DNA of 38,053 nucleotides from contig NZ_BBQI01000031.1 in assembly GCF_001652915.1 (NCBI RefSeq), positions 1-38,053 of the forward strand, given 5' to 3'. Each line of letters starts with the position of its first letter. Within the stretch, counting starts at the first letter, position 1. The notes under the pieces were generated by a model, which saw only the letters and a program-made list of their open reading frames with translations, was not told the origin of the DNA and searched no databases. The DNA is from Cupriavidus sp. D384. GTDB lineage: Bacteria > Pseudomonadota > Gammaproteobacteria > Burkholderiales > Burkholderiaceae. Below are positions 9,782 through 17,328 of the stretch, piece by piece. The position numbers were made by a program, and so were the translations under genes.

Positions 9782-9978
9782 CACTGATCCTCGTGAATCT
9801 CGATGGCGAGCGCTGGGCAGATGCCAGCCGCCAGGCGTGCTGATTCGAATTGGTCAGCCGACGGCTCTGCGTTCAAGAGAATGACGATGCCATTGTCCTT
9901 TTGGTCGAACAGATCCGGCGCGTTGACGACACATTGACCAGAACCGCAGCACTTTTCGGGGTAGATTGTGATTTTCAT
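9781..9978 (-). CDS. Small single-cluster ferredoxin partner of the P450
   Basis: This 65-residue ferredoxin has the spacing of P450-associated bacterial ferredoxins: a cysteine motif CCGSGQC near the N-terminus, a middle acidic stretch and a C-terminal GICPALAIEIHEDQ. The GSG in place of a cysteine between the first cysteines suggests a 3Fe-4S rather than 4Fe-4S cluster, as known for several such proteins. I chose the ATG at 9978 because GAGAAG lies just upstream; an in-frame ATG at 9990 lacks a ribosome site. It lies 23 bases after the P450 stop and overlaps the reductase start, completing a class I P450 electron chain. Confidence 0.9.
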   Translation of the reverse strand: MKITIYPEKCCGSGQCVVNAPDLFDQKDNGIVILLNAEPSADQFESARLAAGICPALAIEIHEDQ

Positions 9979-10001
9979 GATGCTTCTCATTTAAGTCGGG
10001 A

Positions 10002-11291
10002 TTACCAGCGAACAGGGAGTTCCTTGACGCCATACATGAGTGAATCGCCCTTGAACTCAAGGCTTTCCACGGGAACAGCAAGCTCGAGGTTCGGAAACCG
10101 CTCCAGCAAGGCGGTGAACATGATCTGCATTTCGAGCCGTGCGAGGGGTTGACCGATGCACTGATGCGGGCCGTATCCGAACGAGACCTGCGTCCTTGAA
10201 TCTCGGCGAAGGTCGAACACATTCGGATCTTCAAATTTCGAGCTGTCGCGATTGGCCGAGACACTCAGCACTACAACGGGGTCGCCCGCCTGGATCATTT
10301 GTCCGTTCACGACAATGTCCTCGGTCGCGACACGACGCTTTCCTGAATGTGTGACATCCAGATAGCGCAGAATTTCTTCCACCGCATTTGGAACGAGGCT
10401 TGTGTCTTGTCGAAGCTCATTCCAGATATCCGGTCGTTGCAGGAGGAAAAGCACTCCCATTGCGGTCGTATTCGCCGTGGTCTCGTGGCCGGCAATCAGC
10501 AAGAGCCTTGCAAGGGAAACAACGTCCGTTTCGGTGATATCGCCCTTTCGTACGTGATTGACGATGAGGCGGCTGAGGATATCTTCCCCGGGGTTCTCCG
10601 ATCTCTTCGCCACCAGGCCCTTCAGGTACACCTCGCACAACTCATGATTTGCGGCGATGGCCTCCTCAAGCGTCGCACTACTCGACGTCAGGACCATCGC
10701 CAGTTCCTGAAAGAAGTCATGGTCTTCGTACGGAACGCCAAGCAACTCTGAGATCGCCAATGCCGGCGTAGCCAACGTAAAGGCGCTAACCAGGTCGGAG
10801 GGTTGAGGCTTTGTTGCGAAGTCGTCCAGCAGCTTGTCTACGATCGCCTGAATCCGCGGGCGAAGGGCCTCGATTTTGCGGATCGAGAATTCACCTGTCA
10901 GCATGCGCCGATGCTCTGCATGCTTGGGTGCATCCATGGTGATGAAGGTCCGGTTACTACCCCGGGCAACTTTCATTGCAGCACTGACAGTGGGATAGCC
11001 GGGATTCGTAATGTCAGAACTAAAGCGAGGGTCAGACAGGACCGAGCGGACGTCGTCATAGCGCGTAATCAGCCAGGCGATCTTTCCGTCCCAGAGCCTA
11101 GCTTGCCCCAAGCCGCTTCCTTGCTGCATCTGGAAGTACACCGGCGGCGGCGACAAAGGATCGACCCGTTCGGGCGGAAAGTCGGGGATGCCGCTGTCCC
11201 CGCCAGCGTGCATCGGACACGTGGACTGCGCAGGTGAGGCCGCGTGAAACGGGCAGCCAGTCGACTGCGTGGGGGTTTGGGGGGCGGTCAT
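10002..11291 (-). CDS. Cytochrome P450 (class I, soluble bacterial type)
   Basis: This 429-residue P450 has every core motif: the I-helix oxygen-activating AGHETT (residues 267-272), the K-helix EILR (306-309) and the heme loop FGYGPHQCIGQ with heme-ligand Cys378. Length and the lack of a membrane anchor fit soluble bacterial P450s that hydroxylate or dealkylate small substrates. I start at the ATG at 11291, with GGAGA upstream; this makes a 25-base leader from the predicted promoter. The first 30 residues hold two Cys-Pro motifs (GCPFHA at 12-17 and TCPMHA at 24-29) in a disordered-looking tail. It leads an operon with ferredoxin, reductase, Bug protein and aldehyde dehydrogenase. The CYP family and substrate cannot be named from sequence. 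Confidence 0.93.
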   Translation of the reverse strand: MTAPQTPTQSTGCPFHAASPAQSTCPMHAGGDSGIPDFPPERVDPLSPPPVYFQMQQGSGLGQARLWDGKIAWLITRYDDVRSVLSDPRFSSDITNPGYPTVSAAMKVARGSNRTFITMDAPKHAEHRRMLTGEFSIRKIEALRPRIQAIVDKLLDDFATKPQPSDLVSAFTLATPALAISELLGVPYEDHDFFQELAMVLTSSSATLEEAIAANHELCEVYLKGLVAKRSENPGEDILSRLIVNHVRKGDITETDVVSLARLLLIAGHETTANTTAMGVLFLLQRPDIWNELRQDTSLVPNAVEEILRYLDVTHSGKRRVATEDIVVNGQMIQAGDPVVVLSVSANRDSSKFEDPNVFDLRRDSRTQVSFGYGPHQCIGQPLARLEMQIMFTALLERFPNLELAVPVESLEFKGDSLMYGVKELPVRW

Positions 11292-11322
11292 GAATATGTC
11301 TCCGATGGGAAATTGTGAGTAC

Positions 11323-11365
11323 ATATTAGGTAGCCTACCTACTATATGCAAAAGGGGTTTACCCT
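11323..11365 (-). promoter_or_regulatory. P450 operon promoter with palindromic operator in the spacer
   Basis: On the minus strand: an AGGGTAAAC box (11365-11357), -35 TTGCAT (11351-11346), a 17-bp spacer, then -10 TAATAT (11328-11323). The perfect 15-bp palindrome TAGGTAGGCTACCTA (11341-11327) fills the spacer and overlaps the -10. The same architecture recurs at 12215-12258 before the transporter gene. Expected transcription start is near 11316. Confidence 0.8.
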
Positions 11366-12214
11366 AATCGGTGCAGAGGATTGACCTCGCGTCACAAATC
11401 TCGAGCGGGACCAGGGGTGGGAGAGGAGGGCGTGGCTAGACTGGGGGAGCCCAGTTGGCCTGAAGGCGGGCGACCGCCGATTTCAGTGGTCAAGATATGC
11501 CGCCGGTGACCCACTGGGTATGCGCGAGGACTGTTTGCCTTCTGGTTGTTATAGCTCGTCCCAGGGTAGATATGCGGTCCGGCCGGGCTGGCTGACGACA
11601 GAGGTCGGTACCGAGTGAGGCGCGGCCGGAGGCCCGCTTGGGACCTGCTGGAGGCCACCTTTGACGCCGGGACCTTCCGTAAGGTCGGGATCGCAGGGCT
11701 TCGGTTCTTACCTATGCATAGGCGTGAAAAAACACCCGCATGGACGTGGGGTTAGAAGTGCGCGATCGCCACCACTCGCTGACCAAGGGGGCAGCCTCAC
11801 GACGCGTTGTTAAAGAGGCGCGGGGGGACAGTGAAGCCGGTGCAAGAAGGCAAGCGAGAAAGCCGAAGCGACCTCGCTTTGGCAGCCTACAAATCAAATA
11901 AATAGGCTCCAGCTCTCCCCTAACTCGGCACTGAGGTACTCGAACATCGACATGAATCGAAAGCGCTCCCATTGATTGAACGCCTCGCGTACCGCTGCCA
12001 TCAGTGACATAGCTACCTCCGGGGTGATCGACTTTAGTTAGGGGGGCCACCGCAAGAAAAAAGCAGGTCTTTCAACACTCGTTCGCATCGGCGCATAGCC
12101 CATTCCACGATGCAATCGATTACATAGAGCGTAGGTCGCCACGATGGTCTGTCAAGATAAAGCGTAAAAGTGTCATTTGCGGCTCAAAATCAGCCACCTG
12201 ACTTCGTTGATGGG
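11366..12214. other. 850-bp gene-free region between the two divergent operons
   Basis: Between the two shared-type promoters I find no reading frame with a recognisable protein, a ribosome site or plausible composition. Short frames exist on both strands (for example 11712-12050 minus) but they look like noise. The stretch may be the remains of a lost gene, possibly the regulator of the two operons, but nothing recognisable is left. Confidence 0.5.
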
Positions 12215-12258
12215 AGGGTAAACGCCTATTTGATTGTAATAGGTAGGCTACCTAATAT
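12215..12258 (+). promoter_or_regulatory. Transporter/GMC operon promoter with the same palindromic operator
   Basis: AGGGTAAAC at 12215-12223, -35 TTGATT at 12230-12235, a 17-bp spacer and -10 TAATAT at 12253-12258. The palindrome TAGGTAGGCTACCTA at 12240-12254 lies in the spacer and overlaps the -10, exactly as in the P450 promoter. A repressor bound here would block RNA polymerase. The AGGGTAAAC box could be a second protein's site. Confidence 0.8.
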
Positions 12259-12326
12259 TTACCACAAATAAGAGTAAGCGCGCTTCGGTTTTTCAAACAT
12301 TGCTTATAGAAGTGGAGACAAAATCA

Positions 12327-13703
12327 ATGCAACATCATCCCCGAAGAGGTTCGACCCCCACCCCCCAGCGGGTCCGGGATGTTCTCAAGCCGATCTCCGG
12401 TGCCGCCGTGGGAAACATGCTGGAGTGGTTTGACTACTCGTTGTATGGCTATCTTTCCGCCACCCTGGCGAAGGTGTTCTTCCCAAGCAGCGACCCGATC
12501 GTTAGCCTGATAGCGGCTTTCGCGGCATTCTCCGTCGCATTCGTTACCCGACCACTCGGCGCTCTGTTTTTTGGATCGCTGGGAGACCGGCTTGGACGGC
12601 GCGATACGCTCGCGATTGTCGTTGGTTTGATCAGCGTTTCGACGGGGTTGGTCGGTGTCCTACCGGGATACGAGGCGATTGGCATCGCCGCTCCTTTGCT
12701 GCTGGTAGCCCTACGCATGATTCAGGGATTTTCCGCGGGAGGCGAAGCAGGTGGAGCACTCGCATTCCTTGCCGAGTACGCCCCGACACGCCGGCGTGGC
12801 GTTGTGATCGGGTTCTTCGGTATGTCGGCTGGAATTGGTGCGTTGAGCGGATCCGGTCTTGTTCTGGCGATCACCAGCATTTTTGGTCAGACGGCAGTTG
12901 AGGCATGGGCCTGGCGATTGCCCTTCCTGATCGCTGGTCCGATTGGGTTGGGTGCGTTCTGGCTGCGGCTGCGCATCGAGGAAACACCGGCATTCCGGTT
13001 GCACTTGGAACGCGAGGGCGCGGCACAAGCACCATTGCGCGAAGCCCTTCGTGACGACTGGCGAAGCATTGTCAAATGTCTTGGCGTAGCGATCTCACAC
13101 GGCATCCCTTACTACTTGATCCTGGCGTATCTCCCGTCTTATCTCGTGTCAACTGGACGGTTGAGTAGCGGGCAAGCTCTAGCGGCGTCCGGCCTGGCCT
13201 TTCTGGGTTCAGTGATTGTGATCCCATTCGCTGCAGCGCTATCCGACCGCGTGGGTCGACGACCCGTCGCCTTTACGGCGGCATTGGCATACCTCGTCGT
13301 TGCGCTTCCTTTGTTCCGGATCGTCGTGGGCTCGACACCAGAGGTGGTAATTGCCACGATGGCTAGCGTCGGGGTATTGATGGGGATGTATGGCAGCGCG
13401 CCGTTCTGCATGATGACGGAGTTGTTTCCGACACGCACACGCTACAGCGCCATGTCGGTAGGCTACAACGTGGCCATGGTGCTATTTGGCGGCACCGCTC
13501 CTTTAATCAGCGCTTCTCTGACGAAGCTGACCGGAAACCCTTCATCACCCGCCTATTTCATGATGGGGGGCGCAGTGTTGTCTATTTTTGCCATCTTGGC
13601 GTCTCCTGAAACGTCACGAGTACCGATTGATGAGCTCGGACAGTCGGACGAGCACATTCGCCGCGTGCGCATGGCGCTCAAGGCATCGGCTCGCGTTGAG
13701 TGA
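12327..13703 (+). CDS. MFS transporter of the metabolite:H+ symporter (MHS) family
   Basis: This 458-residue inner-membrane protein should have 12 membrane helices and import a small organic acid or similar compound with protons. MHS signatures are clear: AVGNMLEWFDYSLYGYL at the first helix, GDRLGRRDTL in the loop between helices 2 and 3, and RMIQGFSAGGEAGGALAFLAEYAP in helix 4. The second half repeats the loop motif (ALSDRVGRRPVAF) and has LFPTRTRYSAMSVGYN. I start at the ATG at 12327, preceded by GTGGAGAC; an upstream TTG at 12300 is unlikely. It is first in the operon controlled by the palindromic promoter at 12215-12258, so it is the likely importer of the P450 pathway's substrate. Confidence 0.9.
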   Translation: MQHHPRRGSTPTPQRVRDVLKPISGAAVGNMLEWFDYSLYGYLSATLAKVFFPSSDPIVSLIAAFAAFSVAFVTRPLGALFFGSLGDRLGRRDTLAIVVGLISVSTGLVGVLPGYEAIGIAAPLLLVALRMIQGFSAGGEAGGALAFLAEYAPTRRRGVVIGFFGMSAGIGALSGSGLVLAITSIFGQTAVEAWAWRLPFLIAGPIGLGAFWLRLRIEETPAFRLHLEREGAAQAPLREALRDDWRSIVKCLGVAISHGIPYYLILAYLPSYLVSTGRLSSGQALAASGLAFLGSVIVIPFAAALSDRVGRRPVAFTAALAYLVVALPLFRIVVGSTPEVVIATMASVGVLMGMYGSAPFCMMTELFPTRTRYSAMSVGYNVAMVLFGGTAPLISASLTKLTGNPSSPAYFMMGGAVLSIFAILASPETSRVPIDELGQSDEHIRRVRMALKASARVE

Positions 13704-13713
13704 TCTCCTGATT

Positions 13714-15321
13714 ATGAAAACCGCTACATACGACTACATTGTTATCGGCGCCGGCTCGGCAGGGTGTGTTCTCGCTTCTCGGCTGAGTGAAGATCCCAGC
13801 GTCAAGGTACTGCTGATAGAGGCGGGCGCTCCCGCGTCATCCATCTTTGTTCAGATGCCGGCAGGGATCCGGGTTCTCTATAAGAGCCAAAAATTCAACT
13901 GGCGCTATTGGACGGAGCCCCAGACACAACTGGACAATCGGAATATTTATATACCCCGGGGCAAGGTGGTGGGCGGTTCATCCTCGATCAATTCCATGAT
14001 TGCTATCCGGGGGAACCGATCCGATTACGACAACTGGGCATCTCAGGGCCTGTCGGGCTGGGACTATGAATCCCTTCGTCCGTACTTTCGAAAGATTGAG
14101 GATGCATCACTGGTAACGAAGGCGAGGAATGACGATCGCGGGTACGCGGGTCCGATTCGCCTGTCATACGGCACGCAGCAAAACGCCATATCGACTGCGT
14201 TCATAGAGAGCGCAGTATCGGCCGGTATGCCGGAGAACAACGGATTCAATGGGGCGTCGCAGGTAGGCGCAGGATTCTACGAGCTTACGATTGCCGAGGG
14301 AAAGCGATCCGGTGCTTATCGTTACCTGGATCGAGCAGGTAACCGATCCAATCTGACATTGATGGCGAACTGTAAAGTCCGCAGGATTCTCCTTGCCGGA
14401 AAGCGAGCGCAAGGCGTAGTGATTGAGGATGGATGGGAGGAGGTGGAGCTTCGCGCGGACCGCGAAGTGATTCTGACAGCAGGGGCCATTGCCTCACCGC
14501 AACTCCTGATGCTTTCGGGGATCGGACCGGCCAAACATCTGCAGTCGATTGGTATCGCTCCCGTGGTCGATCTGCAAGGCGTCGGTGAGAACCTTCAGGA
14601 CCATCTTGATTGCGCGATTCGCTTAGAAGCGTCGCAGCCCAATACGCTCACGCCCTATATCGGCCTGGTAAGAGGCGGAATGGCAGGAGCTCGCTATCTT
14701 CTTTCAGGAGGCGGGCCGGCTTCCTCTCAAGGCGTTGAGGCAGGAGCATTTTACAACTCCGACAGAAATCCGGATCTGCCTGAGTGGCAGGCCCATCTGA
14801 TCATTGCGCTGCGCAATCCACCGCCTAACGAAAAAGTTCCCCACGGATTTGCAGTCCGCGTATGCCAGCTGCGTCCAAAAAGTAGAGGCGTGCTGCGACT
14901 GCGTTCTTCAGATCCGTCCGATTCTCCCCGAATCGACCCTCGCTTCCTCTCAGACGAGTCTGACCTGGAGAGTTTGGTGCGCGGCGTGGAACGCACGTGC
15001 GAGATTGTCGACCAGCCGGCGCTCCGGAAGTACATCAAACGAAGGCTCGACATCGATGCTTTCTCCACCGGTGCAGCCCGTAAGGCATGGATACGCTCGC
15101 ATGCGGAAACCATCTATCACCCGGTTGGCACGTGTCGCATGGGAGTCGACGACAACGCTGTTGTTGACGAGGAGTTGAAAGTGCGCGGGGTTGAGAACTT
15201 GAGAGTAATTGATGGATCTGTGATGCCAACGATCATCAGTGGGAACACGAACCTTCCCATTATGGCCATGGCAGAGAAGGCCGCAGACTTGATACGAAAT
15301 TCACGCACATCCGCTCGTTGA
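13714..15321 (+). CDS. GMC-family alcohol/choline-type dehydrogenase
   Basis: This 535-residue FAD enzyme oxidises an alcohol to an aldehyde. It has the N-terminal FAD fold YIVIGAGSAGCVLASRLSE (8-26), the first GMC signature GKVVGGSSSINSMIAIRGN (83-101), the second signature near 256-270 (GAIASPQLLMLSGIGP), and the C-terminal catalytic histidine in YHPVGTCRMG near 469 plus the SGNTNLP asparagine loop near 510. The length suits the bacterial AlkJ/BetA-like group. The ATG at 13714 lies 10 bases after the transporter stop. Co-transcription with the importer, and shared control with the P450 and aldehyde dehydrogenase, suggest it handles the alcohol made by the P450. The precise substrate is unknown. 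Confidence 0.92.
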   Translation: MKTATYDYIVIGAGSAGCVLASRLSEDPSVKVLLIEAGAPASSIFVQMPAGIRVLYKSQKFNWRYWTEPQTQLDNRNIYIPRGKVVGGSSSINSMIAIRGNRSDYDNWASQGLSGWDYESLRPYFRKIEDASLVTKARNDDRGYAGPIRLSYGTQQNAISTAFIESAVSAGMPENNGFNGASQVGAGFYELTIAEGKRSGAYRYLDRAGNRSNLTLMANCKVRRILLAGKRAQGVVIEDGWEEVELRADREVILTAGAIASPQLLMLSGIGPAKHLQSIGIAPVVDLQGVGENLQDHLDCAIRLEASQPNTLTPYIGLVRGGMAGARYLLSGGGPASSQGVEAGAFYNSDRNPDLPEWQAHLIIALRNPPPNEKVPHGFAVRVCQLRPKSRGVLRLRSSDPSDSPRIDPRFLSDESDLESLVRGVERTCEIVDQPALRKYIKRRLDIDAFSTGAARKAWIRSHAETIYHPVGTCRMGVDDNAVVDEELKVRGVENLRVIDGSVMPTIISGNTNLPIMAMAEKAADLIRNSRTSAR

Positions 15322-15545
15322 AGTTTTCGGAGAACTCTGTTCACTGGCGTTTCGAGCTTGCTCCGTCGCCTTCTTCCCGGTTGTCCCCTTACACGGGGAC
15401 GAAAGGTTGCAGCATAGATTTCCCAGCATCGAATGGGAACGTCTACGGGCTTGCGTCGTTTGATGGAAGCGTTGGGCCACACCCTTTCTCTCAAGCGCCG
15501 AAACCGCCGGAATGCCAAAGCGCGGGTTCCAGCAAAGAGGACCAC

Positions 15546-15632
15546 GTGAACAAGGGACTCGCCAGTCAACACATACCCATCACGGGCGCGTCACAGGGCA
15601 TCGGCCGCTGGACATTCCCTGTACTTCAATAA
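15546..15632 (+). pseudogene. 5' remnant of a short-chain dehydrogenase/reductase gene
   Basis: A GTG at 15546 opens a frame reading VNKGLASQHIPITGASQGIGR, which is the start of a classical SDR up to the TGxxxGxG cofactor loop. The frame then becomes unrelated (WTFPVLQ) and stops at 15630-15632. The missing part, around 230 residues, is nowhere nearby. A deletion between the GMC gene and the EthD-like gene explains it. The full enzyme would have been a third oxidoreductase of this operon. Confidence 0.7.
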
Positions 15633-15648
15633 CCTTAAGGAGATAAGA

Positions 15649-15987
15649 ATGGTCAAGTTCACCTATCTGGTACTCACGAACGCGGTTCCGGGGCGTGAAG
15701 AAGAGTTCAATCGCTGGTATACCGAGCAGCACCTTCCAGACGTGTTGCGCGTACCGGGCGTGGTGAGCGCACAGCGCTTCAGTCGCACGGAGCAGCAGCG
15801 AAAAGCGGGGCCTCATCCGTGGCAGTACCTGGCACTCTATAACTGCGAGGCCGCTGACCCGCAGGTCGTCACAGATGGGATCCAGGCTCGCGTCAACACA
15901 GCGGAGATGCAAATGAGTGACACGGTGGGCGATGTCAAATATGGTTGCTATTTCGAGCCAATCACCGAGGTGATTCGCAGTAAGTAG
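15649..15987 (+). CDS. EthD-like dimeric alpha/beta-barrel protein
   Basis: This 112-residue protein has the ferredoxin-like dimeric alpha/beta barrel pattern of EthD-type proteins: a first strand (KFTYLVLTNAVPG), the helix EEEFNRWYTEQHLPDVLRVPG with the W-Y-x3-H signature, and a strand VVSAQRFSR. AAGGAGATAAGA is a strong ribosome site before the ATG. EthD is known as the small protein required in the ETBE-degrading eth locus of Rhodococcus, which also carries a P450, a ferredoxin and a ferredoxin reductase. The same set of parts is present here in two co-regulated operons. The function of EthD proteins remains unclear, so I infer only an accessory role in the pathway. Confidence 0.65.
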   Translation: MVKFTYLVLTNAVPGREEEFNRWYTEQHLPDVLRVPGVVSAQRFSRTEQQRKAGPHPWQYLALYNCEAADPQVVTDGIQARVNTAEMQMSDTVGDVKYGCYFEPITEVIRSK

Positions 15988-16217
15988 ACGGCATGGAAGT
16001 ACCTGCTTTCCCGTCGTCTCAAAGATGAGTCGGGTAGAAGCTCAACAGCTTCTCCGCCACGTGAGGCGACGGGCCAGGGCGGGTCGCTTACTCCGCCGTA
16101 GCGGCGATGGAAGGCCATGCAACCCGGTGCGAGAGCTTGGGACTTGGGCCGAGGAGGCCAGCCTAAAACCTTCAGCGCTGCAATCACATGGGCGACTGCG
16201 CTGTTGCCCGTAGCGGA

Positions 16218-17216
16218 TCACGCATCCATTTCGCGGCGCCAGGCTTGCGGGCTCTGCGATGTCCATCTCCGGAATGCGCGAGTAAATGCACTGTGCTCCG
16301 AGTACCCAAGTATCCAGGCCACCTCAGCGAGCGAAAGCCGTGGATCTTTTAGGTAATTCTCTGCAATCCGGCGTCTCGTGTCGTCACGTAGCTCGCGAAA
16401 TTTCAGACCCAGTTTGTCGAGTCGCCGCTGCAACGTGCGGGGGGTCATGTGCATGGAGGAAGCCACTGTTTCAAGGCTCACTTCGCCTTGACGCGCGAGC
16501 CCGGCTACCGCTTGCCTGATGGCATGTTCCATGTCATCCATCTTCGGCATGGCACCCAGCAGAGCCTGTACCTGAAGCTCCATGATTCGCAGTAGCGCTT
16601 CATCAGGTTGACGCAGAGGCGCCTGCAAAAGGTCGACGGGGAAGCGCAGACTCGTCTCCGGTTGGTCGAACTTCACCGGGCAGCCGAAGTATGCAAGATA
16701 AGGGGTGGTGTCTTGAGGTGTTGCGTTAACAAAGCACACCTCCTCCAGCCTCACATCACCATCTGTCATGGCTCGCGTGAAACGGGTCATCGCAGCCAAG
16801 GCCGTTTCGTCAACGAGCGGCCCCGTTGGTTCCGTCGAACGGGGCCACGTCATCACGACGGACTTACCTTCGGTTCTTAGCTCCGCCGGCGTAACGTTTG
16901 CAACCACACGGTCGTACTGTTGCCAGCGTTGCAAGACAGCCCCGACGTCAGGGCAAGCCCCAAGTGCGTATCCAAGCACGCCGAGATGCGCAGGCGCAAT
17001 GCGCTGGCCAACGTGCAATCCGAGGAGCGGATCATTGCAAACCTCGGCGGCACGCTCAAGCAAACGCCGCCAGTGATCGAGCGCGTAGAGTCGCACTTCC
17101 TGGCAATTAGGGCTGGATTCCCCCAGCACATGCACGGCATCCAGCCCTTGGTCCTGCAAGTAGTCGAAAAGCAGGTTCACGTAGGTGCTGGCGTAGTAAG
17201 CGGTGGGCGCGGACAT
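16218..17216 (-). CDS. AraC-family regulator with arabinose-binding-like N-terminal domain
   Basis: This 332-residue protein has an N-terminal effector domain of the type seen in OruR/ArgR-like AraC regulators (VLGYALGACPDVGAVLQRW is its landmark) and a C-terminal double helix-turn-helix: VETVASSMHMTPRTLQRRLD for the first and LAEVAWILGYSEHSAFTRAF for the second, ending RWTSQSPQAWRR. I prefer the ATG at 17216 to the longer frame from 17270, because the interval carries four phased TGTC repeats that look like its own operator. It is divergent from the membrane hydroxylase gene and probably controls it. Such regulators usually activate a neighbouring catabolic gene in response to its substrate. 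Confidence 0.9.
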   Translation of the reverse strand: MSAPTAYYASTYVNLLFDYLQDQGLDAVHVLGESSPNCQEVRLYALDHWRRLLERAAEVCNDPLLGLHVGQRIAPAHLGVLGYALGACPDVGAVLQRWQQYDRVVANVTPAELRTEGKSVVMTWPRSTEPTGPLVDETALAAMTRFTRAMTDGDVRLEEVCFVNATPQDTTPYLAYFGCPVKFDQPETSLRFPVDLLQAPLRQPDEALLRIMELQVQALLGAMPKMDDMEHAIRQAVAGLARQGEVSLETVASSMHMTPRTLQRRLDKLGLKFRELRDDTRRRIAENYLKDPRLSLAEVAWILGYSEHSAFTRAFRRWTSQSPQAWRREMDA

Positions 17217-17233
17217 GGGATGACAATGAACAA

Positions 17234-17268
17234 TGTCGCGAAGTGTCAAGAAAGTGTCGAGGACTGTC
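17234..17268. promoter_or_regulatory. Four TGTC half-sites at 10-11 bp spacing
   Basis: TGTC occurs at 17234, 17244, 17255 and 17265, each followed by G or A, so the four copies lie on one face of the helix. They sit in the divergent spacer just upstream of the AraC start. Direct repeats at helical spacing are typical AraC-family sites. The role is inferred. Confidence 0.5.
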
Positions 17269-17285
17269 AATGCGGAGGGTCACCA

Positions 17286-17297
17286 GTTTGATCAAAC
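17286..17297. promoter_or_regulatory. Perfect 12-bp palindrome GTTTGATCAAAC
   Basis: The sequence is self-complementary over 12 bases and lies between the AraC repeats and the ribosome site of the hydroxylase gene. It is an operator candidate for the hydroxylase, with no bound protein known. Confidence 0.35.
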
Positions 17298-17328
17298 TGT
17301 CGGCAAGCCAAGCGAACAGGAGTCTAAA

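Noticed and set aside
11712..12050. 112-codon minus-strand frame in the gap between the two operons
   Set aside because: No ribosome site, no recognisable domain, and unlikely amino-acid composition. I could not turn it into a regulator remnant.
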